From Haliclystus octoradiatus (lineage: Eukaryota > Cnidaria > Staurozoa > Stauromedusae > Haliclystidae), in NCBI GenBank assembly GCA_916610825.1, contig OU744452.1, positions 2,501 to 66,500 on the forward strand: DNA of 64,000 bases, written 5' to 3'. The position numbers were made by a program, and so were the translations under genes. Positions within the stretch are counted from its first letter, which is position 1, and every line of letters begins with the position of its first letter. The notes below the pieces were generated by a model. The model was not told the DNA's origin and made no database searches. It saw only the letters and a program-made list of their open reading frames with translations. Of this stretch, positions 51,601 through 62,008 are shown piece by piece.

Positions 51601-54600
51601 CAAATAAAACTAACTTACAAATGCGACCAGTTCTATCGGCAGTGGGATCTTATAACTTTCTTTTGGCAAATTGGCTAGATGACAAGCTCAAACCTTTGGC
51701 TATCAATAGTTTTACAATATTAGATATATTAAATTTTAGCGAAGAAATACGCAACGTAAAATTCCGAAAAGGTAGTATTATGGTCTCTTTTGACGTGAGT
51801 GCTCTGTTTACCAACGTCCCCCTACTGGAAACAATTGAAATTTTGGTTACGGATGCATTTTCTAAGAATTGGTTCAATGAAAAGTATTCCTTGAATTTAA
51901 CGCCTGACGATCTGCGTGACCTACTATTGATCAGTACCAAAGATCAATTGTTTCAATTCGATGGTGTGCTGTATGAATAGTCAGATGGAGTGGCAATGGG
52001 ATCACCATTGGGACCTTTGTTAGCTAATGTATTTATGTCCAATATTGAAAAAATTTTATCAGAATCTAATAAATTACAAGAGTTCTACTGGCGCTATGTA
52101 GATGACACCTTGGCAATTGTCAACAATAGAAAAGAAGCAGAAGACTTATTATCGATTCTGAATGCAGCACACTCGTCAATAAACTTCACGATTGAGTTAG
52201 AGGAAAACAAAAATCTACCTTTTCTTGGAATCAAAATGACCAATACCGGCACAGAAATATCAACAAGTGTACATCGAAAAACAACAAACAAAGGACTTCT
52301 TTTACATTATCAGAGATTCTATTTTAAATAAAATGCTAAGTAATGATTTTAATTCTCCAGTTTTACCAGACGATAATTTAAAATATGTTATTATAGTTTT
52401 ACCTTTTAAAGACCAACAATCATGTGATGAAACAAGAAAAGAACTTTACCGTTTAAATTGTAAAGTAAGTGTAAAATTTAATGCTATTTTTAAAAGTAAG
52501 AAGCTCAACGATGACTTGCGTACCCGTGAGGAGAAGCCAGATTTGTTAACCCAGCAATGCGTCATATATCATTTTAAATGTGGTCTGTGCGACTATGTTG
52601 GCTATACATGCCGGCACTTATTTTAGAATAATAAAAAAGTGCAAAAATAAATTCGATTGTCTCGTGAATGAAATGCTGGCAATTCAAGAACTGAAACCAA
52701 CATTAAACGTTCAGGGCGATTCCATCCGGGCCAAAGTTTTCAAATAACTGCATGCATTTCATATCTATAGGCTAGTTACCATAGTTACTGTTGTCACTGA
52801 TATAGATCTCATATAATTGTAAATATTTTTCATGATGTAACTTTACCCTCAAGGGGCAAACATTTTTATGTATAAATATATCTTAATTAATAATAAAAAA
52901 CATTCACTTGAGAATGGCTGAAGTCAATCAGTCGAAACGTTGTGCAAATTTAGTTGTGTTGTTATTTTGTACCAAACTAACCTTCATTTCAAATTTTTTT
53001 TACTAATTAAAATGCTTCAAAATTAGATTAAAATAAAAGCAGGCTGATTAAATTAGATTTGCCAAGTAAGATGTAATTGTCGCCTTCCAGTACAATCATG
53101 CGCCAGGTTTTAGGTGTTCCTTATCAGGCGTTTATTACGCTCAATTCATTGTGTATTCCTGGTGAACTGGAAACAGCTGACAATCATTTCAAGATAATGT
53201 TATGTTTTAATTTAAATGTATCCATAGATGCCTTGTCAATGGACTGTATGTCTTCTCTATTCTATATTATTTTAATCAACAGATGCCAACTCCGCTTCCA
53301 TTTCATTGGCAGAAAGGAATATTGCAACAGGGCATGCTTGGAGGTCTGCCTCCACAGAAATGAAAAATAAATGCACCGAACTATCTTCTGTTTCAAAGAA
53401 CACTGTCAATTTATCGGGAGATGGTCTACAAAATCTAATTGACAAAAAATTGGATAAAATTAGCAAAACGGTAGGAGTGAAAATTTTATTTTATTTTAAC
53501 CAGCAGTAATCATTTATTATGTTGCTCTTTGCATGTGATTTGCATAATAATAACATGATTAGATCACAGACGATGCTTGCAGACAAAAAACCATCATTAC
53601 AATAACCATGAAAAGTGACATAAGAAAATTTTTAATCAATTTCAATTGTCATACAGTGTAACCCGCTTAAGTGCAATTCGGATAAGGGAAATTGCCGCTT
53701 ATCTGCAACCTGAATCTGAATTCCTATAAACTATTTTCTGGTCAAATGTTTGTTAATCAATTTCGGATAAGTGCAAATTCGGATAAATGCAACTGAAATC
53801 GTTGGCAATTCTTTCTTTCATTTAAGCAGGTTACACTGTATTGTAAAATGTAGGTGAACATGTGTGCAATGGTAGCACAGTGCAGAGTGTCTGCACGATG
53901 TAAGGGATACTGGTTTAGATTTCTGGTCAGTACGCACATGTTCTTTGTAACCATCTGTAAATTTCTCATGTACCTACCTAATTAAACAAGCTTACGAGGT
54001 GACTTTCAATTACAATTATATACAACTGAAAATGTAAATATCTACTTATATTAATAATACTGTCTGTTTATATATCACAATATTTCTATCTACTTATATT
54101 AATAATACTGTCTGTTTATATATCACAATATTTCTATATTTCTATCTACTTATATTAATAATACTGTCTGTTTATATATCACAATATTTCTATATTTCTA
54201 TATTTCGATATTTCTGTGTCTGTCCGCGACTTATGTACGTCTTACTGGCGATATAATACGGATAATCCGTTGTCGGGAAATTATGCAAACATTTGTGTCG
54301 AGATAACCGTGTACAGTAACAAATTTGTTGTATGAAAAGTATGGGTCTATGACGTTGTTTTAAAATAATATACTTCATCTGATAATTTATTTGATATCCT
54401 TGCATTAAAAAATTCAGAGATTTTGAAAAATTTCATAGGTCGATAATCTAGCGGGCAGCCAAATCGAATTCAAATTGAAATCCCCAGAACAAAAATATTT
54501 TGCTTTGAATTTAAAAGCTGCGTGTAAATTGTTTGAGCAAGTGAAACTTGAAAATGAATCAGTTTTATGATAATTAAAACAATACGAAATACTGAATTAC

Positions 54601-57600
54601 ATTGAATTACCAGTATAACTAGGTCAAACAAAATATTTTTTTGAAATCAAAGAAACGTAGACCTATTTCATGTAGTGTTGATATCATCAATACATATAGC
54701 GCGGCACAAACGCTATGAAAATTAAAGAGACTTTAGGTCTTAATTTAATTTATTAATGAAACAAAATGCCGTTCATTACTTTTATCAAAATCGAGATATA
54801 AAACATTTCACTTTTAAAAAGGCTATTTTGATATATAATTTGTGAGAACACTGAGCAAACAATCTGTTTTGAAATGAACAATCTATCGCGGGGCATAAAA
54901 ACAAATTAACTTGCAAGAATTTTCAAAATGACGTTGGCGTTCGACTAATTCGAAAAATATTCAAAGTTCGAATAGATTATCTGTCTACAGTCTAAAATTA
55001 CAGATTTTAGAATCAATCAAGGCATTGCACAAAAGTATTTCTATAATTTATTATTTAATATAAAAACATGAATCATTTGGTTTTGAGCAGGCAGGCTTTT
55101 ATTTTCAGATTTTGCTTCCATAATTAACGAAGGAATTATAGGCATCGATTAAAATTAAAATTTCATTTTGTTGACTTGCTATACGAATAAGACACAGTAT
55201 GTTACTACAGTTTTGAGAATAAAAATAGCGGTGTCTTGTTATTATCGTTGATCAACATTTAATAAAGTTAATTTCAGGTATATCAAATTTAACAAAGTTA
55301 AATTGAATTGAGCGTATGATTTGTGATAAACAATAATAATTATAATATTTTCAGCGTTCAAAAATTTTGCTTTGAATTTAAAAGCACAAAAACATAATTT
55401 AAAAACACTTTTAAATAGTTAATACAGTTTGGATGAGTGTAACAAACCTTGTGTTACAAAAATAAAAAGCGAAAAGGTTGCATGAAATAATCGATCATAG
55501 CAAACAATATTTATTAAAATACAACTTACCATTTTCCAAATGAGATCCAAATAAAAACTATACGAGCGGCATAATCTCCGAACAACATTTAAATACATAA
55601 TAGCGGGTTCTCTGAGTTAATACACCAATCAATAATAAGTTAACAACCATATTTTATCGAAGGAGAATGTACGCCCGATAAGAATAAAATAAAGATTGTC
55701 TTTTATTCGAAATAATTCTGACAAAAATGATCATTTCATATCGTGATCAAATGCATGGTAAAGTAGATTCATTTTCTACATAGTAAATTATCCTTTTCGT
55801 CAGACATCATAACATGAGCATTTAAATATTACCATCGGCTGTGGTATTATATATCTTTGAAGCTGCACTAAACATTTCAACTCTATAAACCATCGCGTAC
55901 GTTTCAATAAATTCTGAATAAATATGCATATCACGAATCTGGCAAAATGAGTTGTTTTCGTTTTCCTATCAAAATAATTAATTTATTCATAATCATCTTT
56001 CCTTTCATTCGACATCTGTAATGTTATAAATAGCGCGTAGAAATATTGACGACAAGATGTAACATAATATCAATATCGAATTAGTATAGCGATTTATTAT
56101 AGAATTTTATTTCCTTTTAAAAGAATGTTGATGCTATTATTCTGGAAAATTTGATAACAAGAACCCCTATCAGACCAATTTTTCAGATCTTTTTTTTACT
56201 TATAAAATTTTATTTTCAACGAACTCTTAGTATTTTGATAGACTGCCATGAAAATCACAGGCATACTTGCTGAGATTGCAAAGATCAAAAATATAGGCTC
56301 ATATAGTATCATATCATAATATTTTCAGATTATATATATAATTTGAAATTCAATACACGCGCGTGGGTCGGCCTTGTTCAATAATACGTTGTCGAAGCAG
56401 TAGGTTTGTTGATAAGGTCAGTCAAAGCGCTTATGTCAGTAAGTAACGCAGTGGCTAATTGGTTAGTGCTCTGGTATAATAATTTCAGGGTCGTCAGTTC
56501 AAATCCGCCGTTCGGAAACCTTTTATCAACGATTTTTCTTTTTTTTTAATATGAAGCAGTAAATCATTTTTAATTAACAAAAGATATCGTTTGATCATGT
56601 TAATAACAGAAATCAGTGGACCATGTGTCTTGTTTAAGCTAAATTAATTTAATATTGAATCTATCGCATGCAATGCCACGAGTTTCACTGGCCACACTTT
56701 GACGGCGGCGTTATTTTGTGAACACCACATTAGTGTTGTATATATTGCAATAAAGATTTATGAATCCGAACCGAACGCGATCCGATCGTATCGGGTCAGA
56801 TTCGGGTTAATATTTTAGATCTTCGGATCGGATCGGATTTGTAGTGATTTTTTATGGATAGTTTCAGATTTCGAAATTTGACTGAGTATTTGTAATTTAT
56901 AATAATTAATGTGTTCTGGCCTCCTTTCAGCACATAAAATATTGTTTTTCTATGTAGATATAGCTACGTTAAATTATACATTTCAATCGACTCAATTGAT
57001 GTGAAATAAATTAAACTTTTATTAAAGGAATGATTAAGATGTATTGATTAATGCTACATCGTTTCAATGCATATTGTCTCTCATGTTCTCCTCCAGAGTT
57101 CATACTCCGTATTATACAGCGATAGAAAGCTTAGTCAATTGTTTAATTATAAGTGATCTGAAAGTTTTATCATAGAAGGTCCATTATGGACTACACTCAT
57201 AGCTAGTATTTCTATATTTCGATATTTCGATATTTCGATATTTCTGTGTCTGTCCGCGACTTATGTACGTCTTACTGGCGATATAATACGGATAATCCGT
57301 AGTCGGGAAATTATGCAAACATTTGTGTCGAGATAACCGTGTACAGTAACAAATTTGTTGTTTGAAAAGTATGGGTCTATGACGTTGTTTTAAAATAATA
57401 TACTTCATCTGATAATTTATTTGATATCATTGCATTAAAAAATTCAGAGATTTTGAAAAATTTCATAGGTCGATAATCTAGCGGGCAGCCAAATCGAATT
57501 CAAATTGAAATCCCCAGAACAAAAATATTTTGCTTTGAATTTAAAAGCTGCGTGTAAATTGTTTGAACAAGTGAAACTTGAAAATGAATCAGTTTTATTA

Positions 57601-60600
57601 TAATTAAAACAATACGAAATACTGAATTACATTGAATTACCAGTATAACTAGGTCAAACAAAATATTTTTTTGAAATCAAAGAAACGTAGACCTATTTCA
57701 TGTAGTGTTGATATCATCAATACATATAGCGCGGCACAAACGCTATGAAAATTAAAGAGACTTTAGGTCTTAATTTAATTTATTAATGAAACAAAATGCC
57801 GTTCATTACTTTTATCAAAATCGAGATATAAAACATTTCACTTTTAAAAAGGCTATTTTGATATATAATTTGTGAGAACACTGAGCAAACAATCTGTTTT
57901 GAAATGAACAATCTATCGCGGGGCATAAAAACAAATTAACTTGCAAGAATTTTCAAAATGACGTTGGCGTTCGACTAATTCGAAAAATATTCAAAGTTCG
58001 AATAGATTATCTGTCTACAGTCTAAAATTACAGAGTTTAGAATCAATCAAGGCATTGCACAAAAGTATTTCTTTAATTTATTATTTAATATAAAAACATG
58101 AATCATTTGGTTTTGAGCAGGCAGGCTTTTATTTTCAGATTTTGCTTCCATAATTAACGAAGGAGTTATAGGCATCGATTAAAATTAAAATTTCATTTTG
58201 TTGACTTGCTATACGAATAAGACACAGTATGTTACTACAGTTTTCAGAATAAAAATAGCGGTGTCTTGTTATTATCGTTGATCAACATTTAATAAAGTTA
58301 ATTTCAGGTATATCAAATTTAACAAAGTTAAATTGAATTGAGCGTATGATTTGTGATAAACAATAATAATTATAATATTTTCAGCGTTCAAAAATTTTGC
58401 TTTGAATTTAAAAGCACAAAAACATAATTTAAAAACACTTTTAAATAGTTAATACAGTTTGGATGAGTGTAACAAACCTTGTGTTACAAAAATAAAAAGC
58501 GAAAAGGTTGCATGAAATAATCGATCATAGCAAACAATATTTATTAAAATACAACTTACCATTTTCCAAATGAGATCCAAATAAAAACTATACGAGCGGC
58601 ATAATCTCCGAACAACATTTAAATACATAATAGCGGGTTCTCTGAGTTAATACACCAATCAATAATAAGTTAACAACCATATTTTATCGAAGGAGAATGT
58701 AAGCCCGATAAGAATAAAATAAAGATTGACGTCTTTTATTCGAAATAATTCTGACAAAAATGATCATTTCATATCGCGATCAAATGCAAGGTAAAGTAGA
58801 TTCATTTTCTACATAGTAAATTATCCTTTTCATCAGACATCATAACATGAGCATTTAAATATTACCATCGGCTGAGGTATTTTATATCTTTGAAGCTGCA
58901 CTAAACATTTCCACTCTATAAACCATCGCGTCCGTTTCAATAAATTCTGAATAAATATGCATATCACGAATCTGGCAAAATGAGTTGTTTTCGTTTTTCT
59001 ATCAAAATAATTAATTTATTCATAATCGTCTTTTCTTTCATTCGACATCTGTAATGTATTATAAATAGCGCGTAGAAATATTGACAACAAGATGTAACAT
59101 GATATCAATATCAAATTAGTATAGCGATTTATTATAGAACTTTATTTCCTTTTAAAAGAATGTTGATGCTATTATTCTGGAAAATTTGATAACAAGAAGC
59201 ACTATGAGGTTAATTTTTCACATCTTTTTTTTACTTACAAAATCTTATTCTCAACGAACTCTTAGTATTTTGATAGACTGCCATGAAAATCACAGTCCTA
59301 CTTGCTGAGATTGCAAAGATTAAAAATATATAGGCTCATATACTATCATATCATAATATTTTCAGATTATATATATAATTTGATTTTCAATTACACGCGC
59401 GTGTGTCGGCCTTGTTCAATAATACGTTGTCGAAGCAGTAGGTTTGTTGATGACGTCAGTCAAAGCGTCTATAATAATAAGTAAGGCAGTGGCTCATTGG
59501 TTAATGCTCTGGCATCACAATATGAGGGTCGTCAGTTCAAATCCGCCATTCGGAAAATTTTTATCAACGATTTTTCTTATTTTTTTTAATATGAAGCAGT
59601 AAATCATTGTTAATTAACAAAAGATATCGTTTGATCATGTTAATAACAGAAATTAGTGGACCATGTGTCTTGTCGAAGCTAAATTAATTTAATATTGAAT
59701 ATATTACATGCGATGCCACGAGTTTGACCCGCCTCACCTTGACGGCGTTATTTTGTGAACACCACATTAGTGTTGTTTGTATTGCAATGAAGATTTATTA
59801 ATCCGAACCGAACGCGATTTGATCGTATCGGGTCAGATTCGGGTTAATAATTTAGGTCTTCGGATCGGATCGGATTTGAAGTGATTTTTTATGGATAGTT
59901 TCATATTTCGAAATTTGACTGAATATTTGTAATTCATAATAATTAATGTGTTCTGGTTTCCTTTCAGCACATAAAATAAAGTTTTTCTATGTAGAGATAG
60001 CTACGTTAAATTATACATTTCAATCGACTCAATTGATGTGAAATAAATTAAATTTTTATTAAAGAATGATTAAGATGTATTGATTAATGCTACATCGTTT
60101 CAATGCGTATTGTGTCTCATGTTCTCCTCCAGAGTTCATACTCCGTATTATACAGCGATAGAAAGCTTAGTCAATTGTTTAATTATAAGTGATCTGAAAG
60201 TTTTTCATAGAAGGTCCATAATGGACCACAACACTCATTGCTAGTTATATTATAATGTCAATCTTTGCAAATATGAATTTTCGACAACGTTTAGTATGTA
60301 CATACAGTATCATGTACTTGCATATTGCTCACACCCTAAATGTTTTCTTTCTATACGTCGCAGTTAACACCAATTGGATGCTTCAGAAAGTCCTTCTGTA
60401 TTTGACTTTAATAGATAATTGAGCGAAAAACCAGTAAATGCATTTAATCTAATAATACACGTATTGGTGGTGCATGTAGGCCTACCGAAAAACAGTTCAT
60501 GAACGTCAAAGAGCCCGATTTTCATGAACTATTTCATTAATGTTTCATCCTCATTCATGAACTTTATTCATGAACCGTTCATGGACTCATTAACTGTTTT

Positions 60601-61935
60601 TTAGTGGTAGTAGTAAAAGTAATGTGGACGATGTCGCCCTACCGAAGGCACCCGTACCACCCCTTTATTTCTAGAGGAGTGGCTCTTTTCGCTAAGAGCA
60701 ATGATGTTAAACGCTCCTTAGATCTCAGCCGCGACACTGCAGATCAATTTCAACAGATTTCATGGCAGATAGGCCTTGATTGTCAATGCGCAACGATGCG
60801 CCGCAGCTACTTACAATGCAATTCCTTCTGAACCATTCCATCCGCCATCCTTAGATGGTACTCATTTGATGTTTCAGATACAGTCAAGGCTGAGTTGACC
60901 TGAGGGGGATTTGAACCACAGTCGATCAGATATGATACGATCTGAGGTTCGGTTGCTCTGCCAACTGAGCTAATCACCCCTTTAGTCGTAACATGTCTAT
61001 CAAAATTGCCACAACTGATTTCTTACACGACTGATTGTCAATGTTGATGATTGTTATTCACTCTCTTTTACTTATAGATAACAGAGTTGAATAACCTTGG
61101 GTGTGCTGCCGTGTGTGTTGCTCAAACTGACCCTAAAGAATATGTCAGGGTTGCAAGACTGCACAATTCCTCGGGAGAATCATTTTCTCCAAACATGGTC
61201 ATGGAGTTCATTATCTATCTCCAAAAGCAATCAACCGGTAAGATTCTGAATATATATAACTTGATTTCGTACGTCAATAAGTCTACAGCACATTGATTTT
61301 AGTTTGAATGATCTTCATATTACATGTAACACAAATCTTGACAATTTTACCTTTTCAATTTTTATTCTTGTTTCATTTTGCAGGTAACCGTGATTGGACA
61401 CATAAAAATGTCAAACAGCTATTCTCAGACAAATGGGGTTAGTATATTCCATTTTCAAAATTTTCAAACTCACTTTCTTCAATTGCCAATTGCTATGCAG
61501 TGTAAATATATATTATTCTGGTTCGCGTAAGTAATCATAAACGATAGTGCACCTTGAGATGAGCGTGCGCATAATTGTGTAATACTTGTGTTATATAGCT
61601 ACCGAAATTGAAGCGAATAATAGCATGCACTCGCCTATCATACAAGCAGATCTGCTCTGCAATCCCTTTAAGAGCGACTGTTTTAATGTAATCCAATTAA
61701 TAACTTGAGTATTGCTTATACTGTACCATCCATCCATTTATGTACACGATTATTTTTCTTTTCAGCTCAATGCAATGGTAATGTTGGGCGGTTAAAGTAT
61801 GAAGAATACCGAAAAGTCTATGATGTTGTTGTCATGCCGCCTGGAATAGCCTTCCATAGGCATCAAGATTATGGGAGACTACAAATTCCGCAAATAATGG
61901 CTGCCAATGAAGCCATAAAATTTGTCATGTTGTAA
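48645..61935 (+). CDS. Atypical homeodomain protein, seven coding exons, 288 aa
   Basis: Joining seven exons (48645-48666, 49102-49253, 49398-49518, 53283-53470, 61078-61237, 61384-61437, 61766-61935) gives 867 bases with no stop before the terminal TAA. Every junction has GT and AG, and phases agree (1,0,1,0,1,1). An in-frame TAA at 48,639-48,641 sits just before the ATG. Residues about 9-72 fit a homeodomain: Y16, L24 and Y28 match positions 8, 16 and 20, and VKTWITNRNRKRRR fits helix 3 with W and N at positions 48 and 51. Position 53 is Asn rather than Arg, and the loop between helices 1 and 2 (GLTSTGKLMLP) appears about four residues longer than the 60-residue standard. This suggests a nuclear DNA-binding role, which is inference. 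The C-terminal 125 residues, including GNRDWTHKNV and VMPPGIAFHRHQDYGRL, are unlike any domain I can name. Confidence 0.8.
49102..49253 (+). CDS. Homeodomain gene, coding exon 2 (helices 1 and 2)
   Basis: The acceptor TTTTTTTAGCAG offers two AG sites three bases apart, so the exon may start at 49,102 or 49,105; both keep the frame and differ by one Ala. It encodes YSDEQRCILENAY (helix 1) and MTMLANDL (helix 2). Donor GTAAAT. Confidence 0.85.
49398..49518 (+). CDS. Homeodomain gene, coding exon 3 (helix 3 and basic tail)
   Basis: Acceptor TTTGCAG, donor GTAAGC. Begins TWITNRNRKRRRDN, the recognition helix, with the intron placed just before the W codon region. Continues with SLTPFQVFQKMFHRS. 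Confidence 0.9.
49640..50090 (-). mobile_element. Possible retroelement 3' end with TAGTAA-type tail
   Basis: On the minus strand the segment ends CTTTAATAAACTTCTTAC followed by a short ACT/ATT simple repeat (49,652-49,672), which looks like the poly(A)-signal and tail of a LINE. The body has only broken frames without RT motifs. Confidence 0.35.
50273..50287. repeat. PLE-3 target-site duplication, left
   Basis: CAAACTAACCTTCAT, identical to 52,973-52,987. Confidence 0.85.
50530..51228 (-). pseudogene. PLE-3 inverted arm: RT C-terminus and GIY-YIG domain
   Basis: The minus strand reads from LLLHYQSHVDQRYKTG through SILNKMLSNDFNSPVLPDDN and SVKFNAIFKSKKLNDDLRT. It then meets a stop right after KPDLLT (TAG at 50,826-50,828) and continues as CVIYHFKCGLCEADYVGYT, a GIY-YIG-type segment, to KPTLNVQGDSIRAKVF. 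This arm retains the LLLHYQ-to-SILNKM stretch and the middle of the endonuclease domain, both deleted from the plus-strand body. Confidence 0.8.
51228..52740 (+). pseudogene. PLE-3 body: reverse transcriptase and damaged endonuclease
   Basis: The frame opens near 51,228 with LKRNKNIVITKPDKGNGIVI, typical of PLE RTs, then RLAHLYGLPKTNK, MVSFDVSALFTNVPLLETI (motif A), and after a TAG at 51,978-51,980 DGVAMGSPLGPLLANVFM (motif B) and FYWRYVDDTLAI (motif C). It breaks near 52,310 where about 170 bases are missing relative to the inverted arm. It resumes with SILNKMLSNDF and CGLCDYVGYTCRHL, and the endonuclease middle is deleted at about 52,615. The N-terminus is truncated. Three lesions make it non-functional. 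Confidence 0.85.
52973..52987. repeat. PLE-3 target-site duplication, right
   Basis: CAAACTAACCTTCAT, identical to 50,273-50,287. Confidence 0.85.
53283..53470 (+). CDS. Homeodomain gene, coding exon 4 (linker)
   Basis: Acceptor ATCAACAG, donor GTAGGA. A Ser/Thr-rich linker including SLAERNIATGHAW and a Lys-rich end LIDKKLDKISKT that could be helical. This is the least motif-supported exon, but its phases fit both neighbours exactly. Confidence 0.7.
53654..53838. mobile_element. pogo-like MITE, 185 bp, TA duplication
   Basis: Ends CAGTGTAACCCGCTTAA and, inverted, TTAAGCAGGTTACACTG; flanked by TA on both sides (53,652-53,653 and 53,839-53,840). The interior has GTGCAATTCGGATAA words near both ends. 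The termini resemble those of pogo/Tigger elements of the Tc1/mariner group. Non-coding; lies in intron 4, 184 bases after exon 4. Confidence 0.85.
53850..53995 (+). mobile_element. Possible tRNA-derived SINE fragment
   Basis: GCAATGGTAGCACAG resembles a pol III A box and GGTTTAGATTTCTGG a degraded B box about 50 bases later. No clear tail or target duplication. Confidence 0.3.
54035..54206. repeat. Minisatellite, about 54-bp unit, and TATTTCTA/TATTTCGA repeats
   Basis: Three units contain ATCTACTTATATTAATAATA and CTGTCTGTTTATATATCAC, grading into short TATTTCTA and TATTTCGA repeats that also precede the second 3-kb copy at about 57,207-57,240. Confidence 0.85.
54207..57206 (+). mobile_element. 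3-kb direct repeat, copy A, Helitron-like ends
   Basis: Near-identical to copy B with a constant offset of about 3,030 bases. It starts around TCTGTGTCTGTCCGCGACTT and ends CTAG|T at 57,203-57,206, preceded by an imperfect hairpin GGTCC-ATTAT-GGACT (57,178-57,192). A hairpin about a dozen bases before a terminal CTRR, with T following, is the Helitron 3' signature. No long frame exists, so it would be non-autonomous. The 5' TC end is not fixed because the TATTTCGA repeats obscure it. Confidence 0.6.
56446..56520 (+). other. tRNA-like sequence in copy A
   Basis: GCAGTGGCTAATTGGTTAGTG fits an A box region (TGGCTAATTGG core) and AGTTCAAATCC fits a B box, spaced as in a tRNA. The D and T stems do not pair well, so this is a tRNA pseudogene or SINE head rather than a working tRNA. 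It is duplicated at 59,485. Confidence 0.55.
57227..60244 (+). mobile_element. 3-kb direct repeat, copy B, Helitron-like ends
   Basis: Head-to-tail copy of A, with small differences (few substitutions, small indels near 58,727 and 59,055). The 3' hairpin is perfect here: GGTCC-ATAAT-GGACC (60,213-60,227), then CTAG at 60,241-60,244 followed by T. Tandem head-to-tail copies are common for rolling-circle elements. An alternative is a simple unequal-exchange duplication. Confidence 0.6.
59485..59560 (+). other. tRNA-like sequence in copy B
   Basis: Counterpart of 56,446-56,520 with TGGCTCATTGG and AGTTCAAATCC retained, while the anticodon region has diverged more than the surrounding repeat. 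Confidence 0.55.
60606..60980 (-). mobile_element. tRNA-derived SINE
   Basis: On the minus strand it begins GGGGTGATTAGCTCAGTTGG (A box), with a well-paired D arm (GCTC/GAGC), and has a GGTTCAAATCC B box near 60,910. A non-tRNA body of about 250 bases follows, ending in an ACTACTACC-type tail near 60,606. TTTAGT flanks both ends (60,600-60,605 and 60,981-60,986), a possible target duplication. It sits in intron 4, 97 bases before exon 5. Confidence 0.65.
61078..61237 (+). CDS. Homeodomain gene, coding exon 5
   Basis: Acceptor CTTATAG, donor GTAAGA. Encodes LGCAAVCVAQTDPKEYVRVA and later SFSPNMVMEFIIYLQKQ, a probable folded segment of unknown family. Confidence 0.8.
61384..61437 (+). CDS. Homeodomain gene, coding exon 6
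   Basis: A 54-base exon, acceptor TTTGCAG, donor GTTAGT. Encodes NRDWTHKNVKQLFSDKW. Phase 1 on both sides. Confidence 0.8.
61766..61935 (+). CDS. Homeodomain gene, terminal coding exon 7
   Basis: Acceptor TTTTCAG. Encodes RLKYEEYRKVYDVVVMPPG and ends AANEAIKFVML before TAA (61,933-61,935). No close AATAAA is seen downstream, so the 3' end of the transcript is not located. Confidence 0.8.
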
Positions 61936-61949
61936 TAGTAATCTTAGTT

Positions 61950-62008
61950 CTCTAGAATAGATTAGAATATAATAGAATAGATTAGAACAAAATAGAATGG
62001 AATATAGT
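61950..62008. repeat. Short TAGAATAGATTAGAA repeat after the gene
   Basis: AGAATAGATTAGAAT and variants repeat about three times just downstream of the stop codon, probably within the 3' untranslated region. Confidence 0.6.

Larger units (their letters stand above)
50288..52972 (+). mobile_element. Penelope-like element with inverted 3' copy (PLE-3), in intron 3
   Basis: The insertion is bounded by a 15-bp direct repeat CAAACTAACCTTCAT (50,273-50,287 and 52,973-52,987). The body is a plus-strand PLE (about 51,228-52,972) with RT, a YWRYVDD motif and a damaged GIY-YIG domain. The left arm (about 50,311-51,228) is a minus-strand copy of the element's 3' part, so the element starts and ends with inverted copies of one sequence. 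Complex and inverted terminal arrangements are known for PLEs. It lies in intron 3 in the same orientation as the homeodomain gene. Confidence 0.9.

Noticed and set aside
54190-54405. Minus-strand frame repeated at 57,184-57,408
   Set aside because: Its conservation is explained by the 3-kb DNA duplication; the reading has no recognisable motif and begins or ends in simple repeats.
56446-56520. A functional tRNA gene
   Set aside because: A and B boxes are good, but the D, T and acceptor stems do not pair properly in either copy.
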